DNA of 64,000 nt from Tethya wilhelma (Eukaryota; Porifera; Demospongiae; Tethyida; Tethyidae), in assembly GCA_964030475.1 (NCBI GenBank), contig CAXIPT010000005.1, forward strand, positions 4,973,020 to 5,037,019, given 5' to 3'. The notes beneath the pieces were generated by a model that had not been told where the DNA came from, ran no database searches, and was given only the letters and a program-made list of their open reading frames with translations. Both the position numbers and the translations under genes were made by a program. Shown in pieces: positions 36,576 through 48,562 of the stretch (positions within the stretch are counted from its first letter, which is position 1; every line of letters starts with the position of its first letter).

Positions 36576-38825
36576 ATGCCAAGAAAGTTAGTATTGGTGT
36601 ATTGTTCCATTGCTCTTGCACTGTTCCTGAGATGTGAATCGAAAATCATCAGAGGCACTGTCAGCTCAAAGCAAGCCTGGCAAGATAAGGGCCAATTTGT
36701 GACCAAATTCTGCTATCATAGTGAGTGCATGATGTCAAAAATGATCACAAAATTATGAATTATTCTGTAATTTATTATATTCTGCTAAGTTTGGAAATAC
36801 AGGTATTACTACTCATTTGTTATATTGTTGCATCAATAGATCAGAAAGCCTCGTTCAAGTTCTGGTCAAATGCAACGTCAAAAGGAAAATGGAATTTCTT
36901 TCTCGATGAAGCATGGCCTTATGCATATGCAGAAAAAGACTGTGCTAAGAAGTTGGCTATGACCAGATTTTCAGGTAAGAGAAACATAATGTAATGTATT
37001 GCTTTTTTTGTTGGTTTGTACAATTTTTCTATTGTACAAATGGGTTGATTCACATTCAATCATTCACACACATGTACATACATGCATACACTCATCACTG
37101 TCACTGCCATGTATAGTTCGATTGGAGAAGACTCATGGTCAACAGTACGTCAACCAGAAGGTCAGACAGCACTTTTGGTACATAGTGTACTCTGACCCTT
37201 ACACGTGTGAGCCAAGTGGACCAAGTGCTGATGAGGTGATTGAATACGAGATGGAATTTCTTAATCCAGACTCAAGTGGCAATGCTGTGGATCACTTTGG
37301 AGACAATTTGAGTGGTATGTGTACATCTTCTAAACTGTCTGACTTTATGAAGTAAACTCTCTTAACATGCATTATGTATATTCATTGTAAATTATGTAAT
37401 TGCATTATATGCATGCTTGATTTGTATACTACAAACAAAAGACATTGTATTTGTGAGCGTAGCATACTCATACAGGTCCATTAGCTCAGTCGGTAGAGCG
37501 TCGTGCTGATAACGCGAAGGTCGTGAGTTCGAGACTCACATGGACCATGTTTTTTTTTTCCTTTTTCATTTGGTTGGATTTTATTGTTTTTTGTTTTTTA
37601 TCATTCAGGTCTCCTGAAATTTTACACGGCCCTTATTCTTATCTATATTTGTGGAGTTGCTCTCTATGCTCACCGTGTCTATCTCACCATCACCAAAGGA
37701 GGACCAATGCACGAGGTGCTCAAGATGCTCTCGGTGGCCATGGGTCTGCACTTCATAGCTGCCATTCTCATGCTTGTACATCTGTGGAGGTGTGGTGGTT
37801 GCTGATTGAATGTGATTCTATTTTGAAATTGTACAACTTCTATTTTTGTACAGATACTCTGTTAACGGAGAGGGTTTTACCCTTTTGGAAACACTATCTG
37901 AAGGTATGTAGTGAGTCATACCATTATATCACAGTAGCATTATGTTGCTATTGAAATGTGACTGGCTATTGCAGCTGCTGAAATGCTCGCCCAGTGTCAA
38001 ATGATATGGATGCTACTGAGCATGTCTGTTGGTTGGACACTCGGTTCAACAATGGGTCATCCGATCAGAGACAAGAAACAGCTGTGGACCATCATCACCG
38101 TTGCTCTTGTCCACGTGGTGCTGGTCTTGTGGGAGCAGTCCTACGACGAGAGCCACTACACTTATCACGTCCATGAGAGCCTACCAGGCTACCTGATGGT
38201 GCTGCTCAGAATATGTCTGGCTGTGCTGTTTGGTTACAATCTGAGAAATACTCAGGCCGAAGAGAGAAGTGTCTTGAGAAAAGACTTTTATCACAGCTTT
38301 GCAATAGTGAGTTGTGCATGGTAGTGCTGTATTGGGTGCATTAGTTGTAATTGTACACATTATGTGATTGAGGTAGATTATTGTGCCCCTATTATTATGA
38401 TTATGCAGGGTTGCTACATGTGGTTCCTATCGTTACCACTTCTCATATTCATATCCATGCTATTTGCAGCGTATCTAAGACACAAGGTTAGCAAAGAGAA
38501 CCTACATTGTACAATGTCATCATTTTCAACTTGTATGATCACTCTACAAGTCAATCTTGCTAAAAATTCTCATCAACCCTCTACAATGATATCAAGTTGC
38601 TTACCATTCATGCTTACAAAAATTCTATTCCTCTCCATCCTCTCCCAATCTATCTAGATTGTAACGGTCGGTGTCACTGTGATTCAAACCAGTGCCATGG
38701 CGCTTCTTAGTCGTCTCTTCCTCACTCGCAGTCTCTACTGGGAGGTGTCCACTCTCTCCTCCTCTACCCTTCCCCTGCGGAGGAACAGAGGGGGAGGACC
38801 GGGCTTCCTCACACGACTCAGCTAG
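36576..38825 (+). CDS. GPR180/TMEM145-family seven-transmembrane protein
   Basis: An N-terminal signal peptide (LVLVYCSIALALFLRC) precedes an extracellular domain: IIRGTVSSKQAWQDKGQFV, NFFLDEAWPYAYAEKDC, QHFWYIVYSDPYTC, EYEMEFLNPDSS and a HFGDNLSG end. It is followed by a seven-span membrane domain: LLKFYTALILIYICG, LHFIAAILMLVHLW, MIWMLLSMSVGW, WTIITVALVHVVLVL, LPGYLMVLLRICLAVLFGY, GCYMWFLSLPLLIFISMLF and a last helix before SRLFLTRSLYWEVSTL. This arrangement is that of the GpcrRhopsn4 family. Known exons start at 36576, 36840, 37115, 37609, about 37853, 37976, 38408 and 38658; the stop is TAG at 38823. The molecular function of the family is poorly known. Whether it is nearer GPR180 or TMEM145 cannot be settled by eye. 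Confidence 0.87.
37475..37547 (+). tRNA. tRNA-Ile (anticodon GAT)
   Basis: A complete 73-nt cloverleaf. The acceptor stem GGTCCAT pairs with ATGGACC, the D arm is GCTC/GAGC, the anticodon stem TCGTG/CGCGA has loop CTGATAA, and the T arm GTGAG/CTCAC has loop TTCGAGA. The discriminator base is A, with no encoded CCA, followed by a run of T that fits a Pol III terminator. The tRNA gene has no intron and lies inside an intron of the GPR180-like gene on the same strand. Confidence 0.95.
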
Positions 38826-39056
38826 TGCGTCAGAAAACACTGGTTTAGAAATTTCAATGTCGACCTTAGGGGAATATGTGTTGTTTATTGTTATTATTAT
38901 AATCATTTGCATACTTTATGTTTACATGTTAGTGTGTTTTTTGTTGATAACAAAATTATCAGTATTATAATGCACATGATGTAAGTGACTAGATTGTATC
39001 GTCTGCATTGCGTTTTGGTGGAAAGTTGGTACATGTATTTGTCATGTTGTGAGGTC

Positions 39057-40004
39057 CTATCTTGGTCCTATAGTGAGATCGAGGTCTTTCTTGCTTCCTC
39101 CTGTGATTGTACTCGACCGAGAAGAGGCCCTTGAACTGAGACGGGAGCTAGCGTTGGAAGGAGGTCTGGACGACTGTCTTGAACCAGGCAAACTGGTTTT
39201 GGAGCCCACCTTACTACCACGACCTCCCAGAGAACTGGTACTACTGCGAGGGGATGCCCCTGCATCAATGGAAATGATTGAGAGATTCCAGTAATACAGT
39301 CACTTTCATACATACCATAGACTGGGTATGCATGTTACTATATTGTCATGTAAAATTCAGCTACTTTCATAAACTGGGAATGAGGCTAAGGTATGCATTG
39401 CTATGCATTCTGATATCATGTAAGTTTTCCATCCTTACCAACTCTGGGTGTGCTTGTGGTGGAGTGACTCTTCATCGTGCCACCCCCAAAGTCAATGGAT
39501 CTGGTGTGCAATGGTGCAGTCGGCGTGATGGAGAGCTGAGACGATGAAGAACTCCTGCAATAAAGACAACAATAAAATCACACAGAATAACACATAGCCC
39601 TGCACGCAGCAATAGCATCCTAGTACAAAGTCATTCATAGAGAACTTAATACAGCAGTGTAGGTATTATATACCTTCCTGAGAGCATGCTCATCTGGCTC
39701 ACTGAGCTCCTAGCTGATGAAGGCACGGAGCTGGCCCTGCTGCCGGTGGGAGAGGGGGGAGGAGGGAGACTGGCTTGGGAGAACAATAGCTGCATGGTGG
39801 ACAGGAGCTGAGGGTTCTTTGAAGCGAGGCTTCCGAGCTGTTGGACGACTGATGTGGAGTAATCTCTCAGCTCTCTCACTGAGATGTCTTGTTCGATATC
39901 GGAAGAAGAGTGACCAGATACTTTTTGCTTGGTTCTGAGCTCCTTTAGCAGTCTGGAAGTCTACAAGGAATAAGTAAATTCAATGAAGAATCCTAAAATG
40001 CTGA

Positions 40005-40036
<32 letters not shown>

Positions 40037-43000
40037 ATTCTTTACCTGTTTTGATGCTCTTTCTTTCTTTGCTGCGAGGTCGGTTAGTTCCTTATTGAAT
40101 TGAACCAGTGCAGTCTGTTTGTCTGTCAAGCCAGTGGTGAGATCCAACTCGTCAGTGTTCAATGATGACAGGGTCCTCCCCATCACCTACAGCGTCAATA
40201 CAAGCCCATTATGATGCATTAACAATACATGCATGTATGAAACGGCTATGTACCACCTACCTGTAAGTCGCTCTCAAGCTGTTGAACTTGTCTTTTCTTG
40301 TGTTTGTTCTTATCAAGAGCTGCTCTCCACTGTCCCTCAAGCATCTCCAGTTGACCCACTTCATCACCTTCATATGGAGCAACAAAGCATGATTCTGACA
40401 GACCCTATAATAACAGCCATTAATTTGCAAAATGTCTCACTGGATTGGTCCACTCTGGTGAGACTCTTTCTGTAGTTCTCATTCTTGGAGTTCATCAAAT
40501 GAAGAGTGTTTTCCATGGCTCTATGTACACAAAACAAATGGACATAATAATGAATCAGCACACACAGTAGATGCAGTAGCCTTGTACTCAGGCTTCCTAT
40601 AAATGCCAGCAACCAATTTCTCTTGAATGGGACCTAAGTACCGTATTTCCTTTTCAGCTTTTCTGATCTTGGCGTCGAGAGTGTCTCCTTCTCTCTGGAG
40701 CTCCTCCCTCTCTTGTGCGGCCTTGATCACGTAGTAGGCCTGGGAGTGCTCCTCCTCACCTTCAGGGGGCTTCATCGACACACTCAGTATCTCGTAGCGT
40801 TTACGAAGCTTATCAATCTTTGAAATACGTTCATGTAACTCGGCACTGGGAAAAAAGATTAGGGGAAAAAAAAAAAGGAATGATGTTTATTTTCTGATGA
40901 AGATGAGAGTCTGGGAAAGAAGCTACCATATACTTATGCACACCATAGGCTGTTATCTCTACAGAGTGGTACATGGACAATTCTTTAAGTCTATGTACCT
41001 GACAGTTTGCCTCTCCGATTCAGATGCTTTAATCTGAGCTTTCAGCATGTCCTTGTGGACTGCAATATCTCGCGAACGTTCAGACATTGCCTACACAAAC
41101 AGAAATACTAGCATCTTGAAGGGTTCACAGTCGACCACGATCATACTTACAGTGCTGAGCTGTAGCTTTCTCTTCTCCAGGGAGTAGACCTCATCAGAGT
41201 GAGCAAAGAGCATGTCCCTGAGCCGCTTCACTTCAAGTTTGATGATATTTTCGTCCACCATGAGGTTTTGTTTGGCCGACACCACCTTCTTTAGCTCACG
41301 CTGGGTGCTATCAATGTGCAGATTGATCTCATCTATATACAATATAGGTGTAATGTATGCACAATATTATTAGAAAATTACAGTAAGTAAGGATAGGGAA
41401 AAACCTATCAAGATGATAAGGAGATCATACAGTACCTAGGTTTTTTAAAATGAGTGTTTTTAAACTGTGAACACAGTTTACTCATTGGAAATAACAAATA
41501 CTCCTAAAAAACATATTAGGTGATGAAATTTCTGACCTATTTTCTCCTCCAGAATGTCCCTCTCCTTCTGCCCTCTCTCCAACTGTCTGTTGACTCGTCT
41601 CAAGTCATCCTGAAGCCTCTTCAGTTGGTTTCTAAGCAGCTGTTCCTCTCCCTGCTGTCTCTCCCAATCCTCCTCCAAATCCTACAGAAATCAATACCAT
41701 CCCAAAAGTTAAAAAGTTAAAAATATTTAACAAAATACTCCCAGGCTCTCTCCTTCTTGAGAAAGGAAGAGGAGAGTCTGCAAATGAGGCCATGTTGTAT
41801 ACAACACTATTAATGGTATAGTACAGTACTTCATGCACATGAAGGTGATTGCTATGGAGAATATTCTCCTGCTTTGCTCACTAGTATTTTAGCGTTGAGA
41901 GCTAGTTTTTCGTCATCTGTGCGCTCTCCTTCCATGCGGTTCAACTTGTGCTGCAGCTGTTGAAGCTGAAAGTCTTGCGTGTAGAGGATCTCTTGTTGCT
42001 TCAAAGCCTCCTCGTCTAGTTTTCGCATCTTTGCTGTCAGATTCTTCATGGACGCCCGACCACCTTGGATCTCAGCCTGCATCGTGGTCTCTTTCTGTTT
42101 GAGCTCGAACACATGTTGAGCATGTTTGAACTGCTTCTCTCGGAGATCCGAGAGTTGGTTCTCAAATTGAGTGATCTTGTTTTCTTCTTCTGCCAACAGT
42201 TGGTCCATTCGTTGAGCTCTCTCTTCAGAGGAGAGGGTCTTTTGAGTGGTCTTCTTCAACTCTTGTTGCATCAGTTCACGCTGCTTCTGAAGAGTGTCAA
42301 ACCTACAAAATTATACACACACAACACAATGACATTAAAAACACACCAAGTAGTACAGTAATGCACTTAGCTGTATAAAAGCAAAAAACACTGTTCAACT
42401 GTTTGCATTAAAGTTGTATGTGCATTACCATTAATTTTAAAATACACTTATGTGAATACAAATATACGCAAGGAGTCATCACATACTCCCACTTTTCATA
42501 AACCTTCACTCACTTCCTCCTCTTGTCTTTGATATCCCTGGTCAGCTGGTGGCTGCGTGCTCGTGCGCTCTCCAAATCACTGGCCGTTCTATCGACAGAG
42601 TACTTCAGAGTCTCCAGCTCATCTTGGAACTGGGCGCGTGCAGCCTCTGACTCTTGGTGTTCCAATCTCATCTTGGCAGCGAGGCGTTCCGTTATGTTCA
42701 ACCTTTTCTCCTTCTCGACGTTGTTTTTCCGTTCATTGTCAAAGAATTCCTAACACAAATAGAAATGATTCAATTAAGTACACGACCACTCTTCCAACAT
42801 CATCATCGTCTAGCCTGCCATTACTATAGCGGGTATAAACTCAATCACCCTTTCATTACGTCTGCTAATGATTTATTGGTAAACTGTACAACCTCGTGTT
42901 TATGCGGACTACAAATGACTCTATTGTGAAGTATTTACGAAAGAGCCACACTGTTTGCACTCGCACTACACCGCAACGAGGGCAGTCTGAGTTGATCAGA

Positions 43001-43996
43001 CTGGCACGCATTCTTGGCACTAACTAGTAATAACACAACTACAACACACTGTACCACATAACACAACTGCCACTACATACGTACATATGATAGACTGACT
43101 CGCTGACTCTTGCTGTATAGTGTGATATCATGTACATACCTGTTTGTCTCGAATGAGTGACTCTGTTGCCTTCACTTCAGCTTTGAGACGAGTCAGATCC
43201 TATAACATACGCAATAAACGAAATGCACAGAGTAAACAAACAACACCACATAATAATAATAATATACACATTCAAACTTTGTTCCTGTATCTGTTTGACA
43301 TAATGTTATCAGGAGCCCATGAGGGCTGTAGGCCTGATATATTATAATGCATATGCACCACCAAACACAACATGACTGGGTAGGTAGTGGTCATGCACTA
43401 AACTGTTATACAGTACTGAACTCACAGCAGCACATCTGTCCATCTCTTCGTCCCTCTTCTTCATCTGGTTGATGGTCTGCTCCCACTGCTGAATGAGCTC
43501 CTCTCTCTCGTGGTGTGCCTTACGGAAAGCCTCGGCCGTCTTGTCCAATTCGATCTGACAGGTGACCGTCTCTGTGACCTCATTATCAAGGAGCTTCCTC
43601 TTTTTCGTGTTGTTCTCTTGTAATTGCTCAAGTTTGAGAGTAAGTTCCTGTAATACCAATACATATAGATCACACACACATAGAACCATAGTATAGGCCT
43701 GACAAGATGATAAACACACCTTAATTTTGCTTTCGTCTGCTCGTGCATATTTGGCCAGAGTCATTCCATCCTCGTCCTTGCAAGCGGACTCTTCTAGCCA
43801 CGCCTCCAAGGCCTGTTGGTCCCAATTCATCTGACTCTTGAGCTGCTCGATCTTCTGGTTGGTCTTGAAGATGTTATTCTTTGAAGAGAACAAACAAACA
43901 AACAATAGAAAATGAATAACATCAGTTATACTTTTAGCTGGAGTATATTATCTATGGTTCAATGTAAAATGGCAATCTTTCAGTTTGCACACACAC

Positions 43997-44036
<40 letters not shown>

Positions 44037-44562
44037 TCACCTCATAAATGTTCATCCTTTCTTTGAGCTCTCCCCTCTCTAGGTTGAGTCGTCTGATCTC
44101 ATCTTGAAGACGACCCTCCTCTCTCTCAGCTGTGGATCAAAGGAACAAGGGTACTCATGCTAATACTATGTATGGGAAGTATACTACAGTATTAAATTGT
44201 GAGCATACAGAGTTGCTTCAAGTGTTCCTCTGTTTCGAGATCTTTCTTTCTAGCTCCATACAAGGCCTATAAATATATGCAAGATTATCATTAGCACAGC
44301 GTATTAAAAATAGCAGTACATCCAATAGCTCTCATTTTCACTAGAGGCTTACTTGTGTGTGCTGAAGCTCCTGTCTCACGTTTCTGAGATGGTCGCTAAT
44401 AGCTTGAACACGATCCTTGTGTTCATCAATGTGCAGTTGGACTCTTGAGATCTCTTTCTCTCTCTTTTGTACTCCAGCCTCCAGTTGTTTGTTCTCTTCG
44501 TTGGCTATGGGGAGTCCAAGCTGCTCCAAATCAATGTTCCCGTCAAACTCAAACGCTGACAT
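39057..44562 (-). CDS. CCDC39: CCDC39, axonemal 96-nm ruler coiled-coil protein
   Basis: CCDC39 with CCDC40 sets the 96-nm repeat on ciliary doublets that positions inner dynein arms and radial spokes. The start [20 protein letters not shown] at 44562 is followed by [19 protein letters not shown]. Near-identical landmarks include [80 protein letters not shown] and [20 protein letters not shown]. Almost the entire protein is heptad-rich coiled coil, with a Ser/Thr/Pro/Arg tail ([41 protein letters not shown]) ending at 39057, as in human CCDC39. There are roughly 17 exons, with short introns. The gene is convergent with the GPR180-like gene and divergent from the DOK-like gene, with an X-box just upstream. 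Confidence 0.96.
43990..44036. repeat. (CA)n microsatellite
   Basis: CA run inside a CCDC39 intron. Confidence 0.9.
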
Positions 44563-44823
44563 CTTCGCTGTCTTTGAAAATAAAACTTCAAAAAACACTC
44601 AAACATAAATTCGCCATGTTGTTTTTTTGATGTTGGTTGCTATGGGTAACCTAGCCCATTTCTAGCACCGGAAGCATTCAATTAATTATTGACACAGGAA
44701 GTAATTTGAGCAATTAGCAATGCAGCATGGGTGGTTTTCTTATAAAACCGTGCAGTCAAAGCAATCTCTCTTTGTTACATGCAAGAGAAACGAAGCAACC
44801 TTATTGCATAGCAAAAAATCACT
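44563..44823. promoter_or_regulatory. Divergent promoter of CCDC39 and the DOK-like gene, X-box and ETS sites
   Basis: About 260 bp between the start codons. GTTGCTATGGGTAAC at 44636-44650 fits the RFX X-box (GTNRCY, 3-nt spacer, RGYAAC) and lies 74 bp upstream of the CCDC39 ATG. ETS-type sites accggaag (44667-44674) and caggaagt (44695-44702) follow. X-boxes drive ciliary genes in animals, so this is the expected control for CCDC39. Confidence 0.7.
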
Positions 44824-47576
44824 ATGTTTCGAAGAGGTGGAATAATTAGTCGCTCATTGCACGCACCTCGTGGTGTCAACATTCACGGTGTTCAATCAAA
44901 CACAAAGTTGAAGAGAAAGTACTCCTGGTCAAGTCCTAAGGTTCGCAATGCAGCCAGTGAAGGTGTCCTCAACCGCAGACCTGTTGTACTCAAAGAAGGC
45001 TTTCTTTACAAGCCAGGATTCTTCAGATTTGCAGTAAGTTATATCAGTACTGCTGTTGCAAAATTGATGCGATGTGCTTCTGCATGCATATTATTATAAG
45101 TTGTTTGTGCAGCTGCCAGCATGCAGTTACAGTTACTCTGTATAAACTCTAGCTTTGTACACACTGAATCATACAATGCAGCTGCAATTCAATTGTGTAT
45201 CTTATTTCATTCATCTCAGGGTGGAAGAAAGCGCAGATGGTGTGTGTTGAATACATACTCACAGACTGAAGCAAGCATTGACATCTATTTGGACGAAACT
45301 AAGACGAGATACAAAGGTAGCATTTCACTGGACAAGGAGAATGCACCAATACTGATCGTGAAAAATTACGACACGAAAAAGAAGAGTTCTAAGAACTGCT
45401 ACCTCATGCTCAAAATTGGCAAAACCAGTTGTCAATTCACTGCAGACTCCTTTCGTGAGGTCAAAGAATGGAGTGCTGCCATCCGACAAGCCATGGACCA
45501 TGATACTGGTGAGCATGCATTGTATGTACATGGAATGAAAATTTGCTAGTCTTCTCAAAACAAACTCTCAATAGAATGCCTTTTAGTGTAATTTTGCAAT
45601 CCTTAAATATAGTACTGTCTCCACACACACACTAGCTGACTGTATCACTTTGATCCTTCTCTCAATCTTAAACCTTAGGTCATATCTTCTCTGGGAAAGT
45701 TACAGAGCCTCTCAACCTCTGTGATCAATGTGATGGAATGGTCAATGTCAAATTCAACTGCAATTGCATTGCACTCATATGTCCCATCACTGAAGAGCCC
45801 ATAAAGACTTGGAGACTCCACCACATCACCTCATTTGGCCAGTGTGGTGCAAATGCTGGCATCCTAACATTTGAGAGCTGTTCCAGGTGTTCAGATCCAT
45901 GTGCTTCACGATGCTCCATCAGCATCATACAAGAGAAACCAGCAACGATCCTCAACTTGATGGAGAAAGCAATTCGAAGCAATGTAAACACTGGAGAGAT
46001 TCATTACGAGAGGAGCATCCTCGGTGACATCTACCACTGCGATCACGATTGTGCCCAGCCTCAAAGGCTCTTACCAGCTTATTCCGATCCAAACATCTTC
46101 CTTCGTAGCACGTCAACAAGTCCCCAGAAAGGATTCACTGTACCAATAGATGTTCACGATTTCGACATTCCACTGAGCACTGGAAGTAATGATTCAGGAC
46201 TACCAGGTACCCCCAAACAGGCTGATTCTATGAGCATCAACAGCAACAATGTACCTTCTTCGTACGACAATGTACAACTACAGACTCACAGGATACCGGC
46301 AAACACTCACACAAGAAAAGCTCGTAGCATGAGTGAGAGCGGAAAGCTCTCTCCATTGGACGGTGAGGCAATGATGCAATACGTACGACGCCAGAGTGAC
46401 TGTTCAAGTATGGCAACACGCACTTCGCCAAAACATACAGCCATTGAGCCTAGAAAGTACAGTGACAGTCAGGTCAAATCGAACAACCAGCAAGTGACGT
46501 ATGCAGCAGTGAGACACAATGCAGGCAAGAAATCATCCTTTGAAGAAGATCCTGTAATGTACAGCATGGTGCAAGTTAACAACAGGTCTTCACCAGACCA
46601 CGAAGGATTGGGTTTGAGAAACAAGAAAGCACACAGTCGGCTCCAACCAGTGGATGAAAATGATGACATTTATGATGTACCAAACTGTGAACCGGCCTAC
46701 TGGGAAGTTGGGGTGGATTGTGCATTTTCCCCACCCGAGACACCCATCAATCATCACCGAGTCAGTGACAGCAGTTACTCCTCCAGTTCACCAAACCACA
46801 CAAGTATGCTTGCACCCCCACACAGAACTTCAGGTCAATCCTCATCAAGTAGCTACACACCTGGCACTGACTTGAGAGAGAGAGAAGAAGACTTTGAAGA
46901 ACTACCTCCGGTTCCCAAACACCGTAGACCCAGACCGGTAGTAAAGGAGTTGGTGAAGATAAATGGAGATGGTCCAAGGACGAGAAAGATCACACCTGCT
47001 AGACCGAGACTGCACAGTGTCGGTGATGTAATTGACTCAAAGCCAAACAAACATACAAGCATGCACTTATCGTCGAGAACACAAGGCAGTATGGACCACT
47101 TGGATCGCATTGGTCAACGCAATCGTTCCACTTCACTCGCCAACATCTTTGAATGTGGAAACAGTCATTCAGATTTACTTTCAAAACTCCACGAAGAAGA
47201 TGAAATGTTAAATAAAGTTATAGCTGCTTCGAGAAACGAACGTAATGATGAAGTTGGTACGGGATCAAAGAGCCACCCTTTCTACCGCTTACACCAACAC
47301 TACCAGAGAAGGAGAATGGTGGACGACCAAGAGTACGACGTGCCAGAGGAGATTTTAGAAGAAATTGCTTCAAATCGAAGACGGATGTACTCAGGTGGAT
47401 CAAGCAGTTCAGACAGACTTCTCACAAAAGTGGCCAGCGACACGGTGAGAGGTTATGCATACAAGGTTCAAATTCCTTTCAAGAACTCTGAATATGATGT
47501 CCCAAGAAAGGCAGCACCTGCTCCAGACTTGAGCCATGTTCAATCCGATGCCCCTCCAAAACCACTCAGACGATAA
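44824..47576 (+). CDS. DOK/IRS-type adaptor with PH and PTB domains and repeated YDVP motifs
   Basis: Three exons: 44824-45033, 45220-45508 and 45679-47576. A PH domain starts at VLKEGFLYKPGFFRF and continues GGRKRRWCVLNTYSQTEASI to EVKEWSAAIRQAM. A PTB (IRS-type) domain follows: VNVKFNCNCIALICPITEEP, TWRLHHITSFGQCGANAGIL, TFESCSRC and ILNLMEKAIRSN. The remaining 400 or so residues are disordered, Ser/Pro-rich, and carry SH2-ligand type tyrosines: IYDVPNCEP, EYDVPEEI and EYDVPRKA. They also have proline motifs (ELPPVPKHRRPRPV) suitable for SH3 domains. The layout is that of docking proteins (DOK) that act below receptor tyrosine kinases. Which DOK or IRS subfamily it belongs to is not clear. 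Confidence 0.85.
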
Positions 47577-48383
47577 CTTGTACCCAACCACAACAGTGAG
47601 ATTATATTTGGACTTTGATTTTCAGGTGGTATTATGTTTTGTGGTGACAACAACGTGCAACTATACAGAATACTATAGTACTCATTTATTGTTCATTCAT
47701 CAAAGTAGTTAGAGAGAGATGATTATACTTGTAGCACAAATTGGTGTTGGACACCCCCTCCTACAAAACTTGGCTCAGTGGCTGCCAAAAGCTGTGACTT
47801 GAAAGTTACAACAAACATTGATCACATTCTGATTGAACACATATTTCTGTTTGGCCAGCTCCTTGTGGTCTGTGTAGTCACTCATGCATACATTATATTA
47901 TTGTGTGTTGCGGCATACCAGATTTCATATTTTCATCAATTCCTCACAAAATATACTTTAAATAATTATAAAATCATTTTTATATTAAGCTTTGGTATTT
48001 TTGTGATTGTCTCCATTTATTTGAAATGAAGTTTTTGAATTCTACATACTCATGCAATCATAGATCTTTGCATGCCACAAAAAAGTCCTACGAAGTATAA
48101 TTTATACGTGCATATAGTAATACTATTACTATCGGAGCAGTTGTAACATGCACGTAAATACAGACAATCACGTAATTTTAATACAGATCAATTATTTATT
48201 CACATGAACAGGTGAATGAAGGTACAAGTGAAAAGGGTGAGAAGTAACGATAATATACTGTGACAATGATGCTGCATATAAAGTGATCGGTTTGCCAAAA
48301 ACCAATAATGCTTGTTTTCACAAACCCACAATCGCACGAACCATAAATAAGGATGTACATACATAAATATGTTGTAGTTACTT

Positions 48384-48415
<32 letters not shown>

Positions 48416-48562
48416 CACACACACACACACTAGAAGTGACAGACAGACAGACAATCGTTTCCATAGAAGGCAAGTTAATATTGTGTCTGGAGAGCTCATA
48501 AAACGAAACAAAAGTTCATTTACACAGTTGCATGCTAACGTAAATGTGAGGTGTGTCGTTGC
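47577..48562. other. Tail-to-tail intergenic region with a CA microsatellite
   Basis: 3' UTR and spacer between two convergent genes, AT-rich. A (CA)n tract is at about 48388-48431, interrupted once. No further gene was seen. Confidence 0.6.

Noticed and set aside
38625..39313. Open frames on both strands around the 3' end of the GPR180-like gene and CCDC39
   Set aside because: They overlap the true last exons in other frames and have no recognisable domains.
47778..48029. Hydrophobic 83-codon frame in the DOK-DNAH2 spacer
   Set aside because: AT-rich sequence with poor start context and no homology; probably 3' UTR or spacer.
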